Part shown: one piece after another, positions 61,446 to 64,000 of the stretch | Layout of the letters: each line of letters begins with the position of its first letter | How positions within the stretch are numbered: the first letter of the stretch is position 1 | DNA from: JBKQVT01 sp963727245 | Lineage (GTDB): Bacteria > Planctomycetota > Planctomycetia > Pirellulales > Thermoguttaceae | Length of the DNA: 64,000 nucleotides | Assembly: GCA_963727245.1 (NCBI GenBank) | Contig: CAVSFO010000009.1 | Coordinates: 62,001-126,000, forward strand | Direction of reading: 5' to 3' | The notes under the pieces: model-generated | Databases searched by the model: none | Seen by the model: only the letters and a program-made list of their open reading frames with translations | Told to the model about the DNA's origin: nothing | Translations under genes and position numbers: made by a program

Positions 61446-62393
61446 ATGACCGTTGCTGAACTGTTGCCGAAGGAGTTGCAGGGCCTCCGCGACCCGCAGA
61501 CCGATCTGCCGCGGATTGCGAAGGACCCGAAGCTGACGGCGCTGATCGAGTCGGTGGTCCGGGACATTCCCACGCGGCACGATCTGCGTTGCGGCGACGC
61601 CCGCAGCGTGGAATTGGAGCCGGAGAGCGTGCATCTCGTGCTGACGTCGCCTCCCTATTGGACCTTGAAGGAGTACCGCAGCAGCGAGGGCCAGCTTGGC
61701 GAGGTCGACGATTACGAACAGTTCCTCGCCGAGTTGGACAAAGTTTGGCAGCGGTGCTATGCCAGCCTCGTTCCTGGCGGGCGGCTTATTTGCGTCGTCG
61801 GCGACGTGTGTTTGTCGCGGCGGAGGAACAACGGCCGCCACACCGTGGTTCCCCTTCATGCCTCGATCCAGGAGCATTGCCGCAAGCTGGGCTTCGACAA
61901 CCTCGCCCCGATCATCTGGCACAAGATCGCCAATGCGGCTTACGAGGTGGAGAACGGTTCCAGTTTTCTCGGCAAGCCCTACGAGCCCAACGCCGTCATC
62001 AAGAACGACATCGAGTTTATTCTTATGCAGCGGAAGCCGGGCGGCTATCGGAACCCCTCGGTCGCCACCCGCGTGCTCAGCGTGATCGCCGAGGCGAACC
62101 ACCGGCAGTGGTTTCAGCAGCTCTGGATGGGACTGCCCGGCGCATCGACCAAGGACCACCCGGCGCCGTTCCCCCTGGAACTGGCGGAGCGGCTGATTCG
62201 CATGTTCAGTTTCGTCGGCGACACCGTGTTCGATCCCTTCATGGGCACGGCGACCACAAACACCGCCGCGTCAAAATGGGGCCGCAACAGCATCGGGATC
62301 GAAATCGACGAGCACTATTTTCAATTCGCCCGAAGGCGGCTCGGCGAGCACACCCGCAGCCTGTTTGGGGCAGCGACTATCCAAACCGCGTAG
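61446..62393 (+). CDS. type II DNA methyltransferase (SPPY motif, beta-class-like)
   Basis: 315 residues, intact. The start ATG at 61446 has ggag 6-7 nt upstream. The catalytic motif IV is VLTSPPYWTLKEYRSS (TSPPYW), typical of N4-cytosine or N6-adenine amino-methyltransferases. The AdoMet motif I comes late, as VFDPFMGTATTNTAA with IGIEIDEHYFQFA, giving the beta-class motif order. Between them is LVPGGRLICVVGDVC. The partner restriction gene overlaps its 3' end by 17 bp in the convergent direction. Recognition sequence unknown; SPPY is more common among N4-C and some N6-A enzymes. It protects host DNA from the partner nuclease. Confidence 0.9.
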   Translation: MTVAELLPKELQGLRDPQTDLPRIAKDPKLTALIESVVRDIPTRHDLRCGDARSVELEPESVHLVLTSPPYWTLKEYRSSEGQLGEVDDYEQFLAELDKVWQRCYASLVPGGRLICVVGDVCLSRRRNNGRHTVVPLHASIQEHCRKLGFDNLAPIIWHKIANAAYEVENGSSFLGKPYEPNAVIKNDIEFILMQRKPGGYRNPSVATRVLSVIAEANHRQWFQQLWMGLPGASTKDHPAPFPLELAERLIRMFSFVGDTVFDPFMGTATTNTAASKWGRNSIGIEIDEHYFQFARRRLGEHTRSLFGAATIQTA

Positions 62394-63135
62394 CGTAGGC
62401 ATGAGCAAGCCGGCTGATGAACGCGGCGTAGTGGTCGCGGTCGCCGGGTTGCGGCGCCGGAGGGCCGGTCCAGAGCGCGGCCGGACCTTGATTGTCACAG
62501 TCGATGACAATCGTCGCGTACGCGTCGAACCCCACGCCGTCGGCATTCTCGCGGATCGGCAGGCCGCGAAGATGGGCAACCATTCGTTCAGCGGCGTGGG
62601 GCTGCTTGTGCTGAGAGACGTGAAGGTGCCTACCCCTCTGACGAAGCGGGGAAACGAACGTGGCCGCGATGTTCACCACGGTAACGCCGGCGGCAATCGC
62701 CTCCCGGTCGCCTTGATGAACGATTTCATGCGATGACCCGAGCTCATCGAAAATGCGGGGTTGCGACTTGCCGTGCTCGGTCATCACGGTCTTCGCCTCG
62801 CACGAGACGAGGACGCGGTCGATCTCGCCACGTAAGATCGCCCCGCCGACGCGATCCCCAGGGCTGATGGCCTTGGGGCTACCGATAGCCAAATCCAGCG
62901 TCTTCTTCTTGCCGTTGGGAAAGACGTGGCGGGCGTTGATTCCATAGACAACCGCGTCGGAAAGCGCTCGTTCTCGCAGTGCCGGACAGGCTTGGATCAA
63001 GTCCTCCAGGACGAACGTGCACAACGCGATCGAATGGGCGTCGCTACGCGGGTGGTAGCGATAAACCCATCCGTACCTCGGATCTTTGTGCTCGTGAGCG
63101 GTCACCCAGTCCACGAGCTGTTCAGGTGCACTCAT
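62377..63135 (-). CDS. putative restriction endonuclease partner of the methyltransferase
   Basis: 252 residues, intact, from the ATG at 63135. I recognise no named family, but the middle contains a PD-(D/E)xK-like arrangement: KKKTLDLAIGSP (acidic residue on a strand), then EIDRVLVSCEAKTVMTEHGK (ExK), followed by the helical SQPRIFDELGSSHEIVHQGD. The AKTVMTEHGKSxPRxxDEL string resembles several type II restriction enzymes and fits an endonuclease. Convergent overlap with the methyltransferase (62377-62393) indicates a compact two-gene R-M system. The N-terminal ~70 residues (VYRYHPRSDAHSIALCTFVL) are probably the dimer/DNA-recognition part. Cleavage specificity unknown. Confidence 0.7.
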   Translation of the reverse strand: MSAPEQLVDWVTAHEHKDPRYGWVYRYHPRSDAHSIALCTFVLEDLIQACPALRERALSDAVVYGINARHVFPNGKKKTLDLAIGSPKAISPGDRVGGAILRGEIDRVLVSCEAKTVMTEHGKSQPRIFDELGSSHEIVHQGDREAIAAGVTVVNIAATFVSPLRQRGRHLHVSQHKQPHAAERMVAHLRGLPIRENADGVGFDAYATIVIDCDNQGPAALWTGPPAPQPGDRDHYAAFISRLAHAYATRFG

Positions 63136-63352
63136 GGCGCCTTTTCCGGGCTGGTCAGCTTCGTAAGGCGGAATGGTCCACAAATTGCGGAATCTGGTCA
63201 AGATCAGCAATCAGCCGCCAGACCTGCCCAACGGGCTCCCCGACCCCCCAATGCCCCAAGTTTGAAATAATCTGGCCTGGACAGCGGCGGAAAAATCAGT
63301 AACCTATGGGTCCCCTCTAGTCTCGCCTTTCGGGTGGAAAGGAGTCCGCCGC
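63136..63352. other. short intergenic region, nothing recognised
   Basis: 217 bp between the divergent restriction gene and the Pro/Gln-rich lipoprotein. It should hold two promoters; no clear elements seen. An aaaggag ribosome binding site for the gene at 63353 sits at its right edge. Confidence 0.5.
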
Positions 63353-64000
63353 ATGAAGTGGCTGCCACTAACCCTACTGGCCATCTTCGCGATCGGCTGC
63401 TGCTGTCAGACTCCGGGCCAACCGGCCGTCGATCCGTTCGCCGGCCACATGACCGTCCAGCCCCCGCCCACCGGCGCAATCGGCCAGCAGCAATACTACC
63501 AGGCACCGCCACCGAATCAAAACTACCAGGGGCCACCGCCGAACCAAAACTATCAGGGGCCGCCGCCGGGCAACCAATACTACCAGACCCCGCCGGGCGG
63601 TCCCGGGCAGTTGCAGCCGATTCCGCAGACGCCCAACAATCCGTCGTACCAGTATCAGCAGACTTCGCCGCCGGGCAACTCGCCGCTGCAACCGATTCCT
63701 GGGACGCCCAGCGGCCCGATGCCGGGCCCCGGCGGCGCCGCCGATGGGAACAGTCCTCGCCCGGGTACGCCGGCCTCCTGGGCCGGCCAGACCCGCACGG
63801 CGCCGGGCGACGTGATCACCATTCCCGCCTCCCAGAGCCGCGAGCCGTTGGGTATTACGCCTGGTCCCGCCGAAGAGGAACCGGCCGCCGCGCCCTCGGC
63901 CGGGCGACCGACGGTTTCAGCCGCCGGCCCGCGGTCGCCAGGCCCGGCCGACCGCCCCTGCGACATCGCGGACCTGCCCGTCGCCGTGTCGGCTCAAGAG
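63353..64000 (+). CDS. Pro/Gln-rich lipoprotein, 3' end outside window
   Basis: The open frame runs from the ATG at 63353 (aaaggag upstream) to the end of the window; at least 216 residues. The signal and lipobox are LPLTLLAIFAIGC, followed by CCQ. The mature part is disordered and repetitive: GQQQYYQAPPPNQNYQG, PPPNQNYQG, PPPGNQYYQTPPGG, then QPIPQTPNN and QPIPGTPSG. Next comes a short block GDVITIPASQSREPLGITPG and an Ala/Pro/Glu-rich region. It resembles planctomycete envelope lipoproteins with a Pro-rich spacer that project a C-terminal domain, which here is beyond the window. Confidence 0.7.
   Translation, partial: MKWLPLTLLAIFAIGCCCQTPGQPAVDPFAGHMTVQPPPTGAIGQQQYYQAPPPNQNYQGPPPNQNYQGPPPGNQYYQTPPGGPGQLQPIPQTPNNPSYQYQQTSPPGNSPLQPIPGTPSGPMPGPGGAADGNSPRPGTPASWAGQTRTAPGDVITIPASQSREPLGITPGPAEEEPAAAPSAGRPTVSAAGPRSPGPADRPCDIADLPVAVSAQE

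Overview
The window is GC-rich and has the gene content of a Planctomycetes bacterium of the Pirellulales type. The evidence is three DUF1559 proteins with type IV pilin-like N-termini and H-x9-DG tails alternating with small lipoproteins, plus DUF1207, DUF1598, DUF1570 and BBP7-type proteins, and an exosortase-type CPBP protease. Intergenic DNA is packed with small palindromic repeats of the kind seen in that group. It looks like an environmental assembly, because single-base frameshifts recur even in leuS, which is essential. Most broken genes are therefore probably indel errors rather than decayed genes.

Layout: 1-6.9 kb holds a DUF1207 protein (start outside the window), an M16 metallopeptidase whose 3' end is tandemly duplicated, a GAF-PAS-PilZ-like sensor and a beta-CASP metallo-hydrolase. 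7.2-14.3 kb is a heavy-metal efflux locus on the minus strand: pseudo-receiver, Cys-rich exported protein, adaptor, RND pump and metal-binding lipoprotein. 14.8-25 kb has DUF1598, an unknown protein, a TIM-barrel isomerase, a DUF1570 protease-like protein, an anti-sigma-like membrane protein, an HDOD protein and a TPR protein. 25.5-37.5 kb is the surface and secretion block: BBP7 protein, Cys-rich peptide, pseudopilins, transglutaminase, and the DUF1559 and lipoprotein pairs.

38-45.6 kb is an addB-addA-like recombination nuclease/helicase locus, the most striking part of the window. At least five clusters of palindromic repeats lie inside the addB reading frame and one lies inside addA. They are translated rather than interrupting the genes. 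46-50.7 kb has a TonB-dependent receptor, a RelE/HigB-type toxin with an XRE antitoxin behind a palindrome-covered promoter, and a DUF4261-like protein. 50.9-58.2 kb has a prolyl oligopeptidase, a RidA-like protein, hisI-hisG (overlapping by 4 nt), a short family 2 glycosyltransferase, an HTH protein, a CPBP protease and a GYD protein. 58.4-64 kb has leuS, a convergent DNA methyltransferase/restriction endonuclease pair and the start of a Pro/Gln-rich lipoprotein.

Repeat families named in the entries: A (gtagggtgggtcgagcg hairpins); B (ggggactgtccc / ttttcgtccgacgaaaa hairpins); C (gagccccgggcgtgagccc and the variant gccgggggcgtgagccccc); D (aagcactggcaaagccagtg); E (gtaggtcaggcactccgtg); others are noted individually. 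No rRNA, CRISPR array or convincing tRNA was seen.
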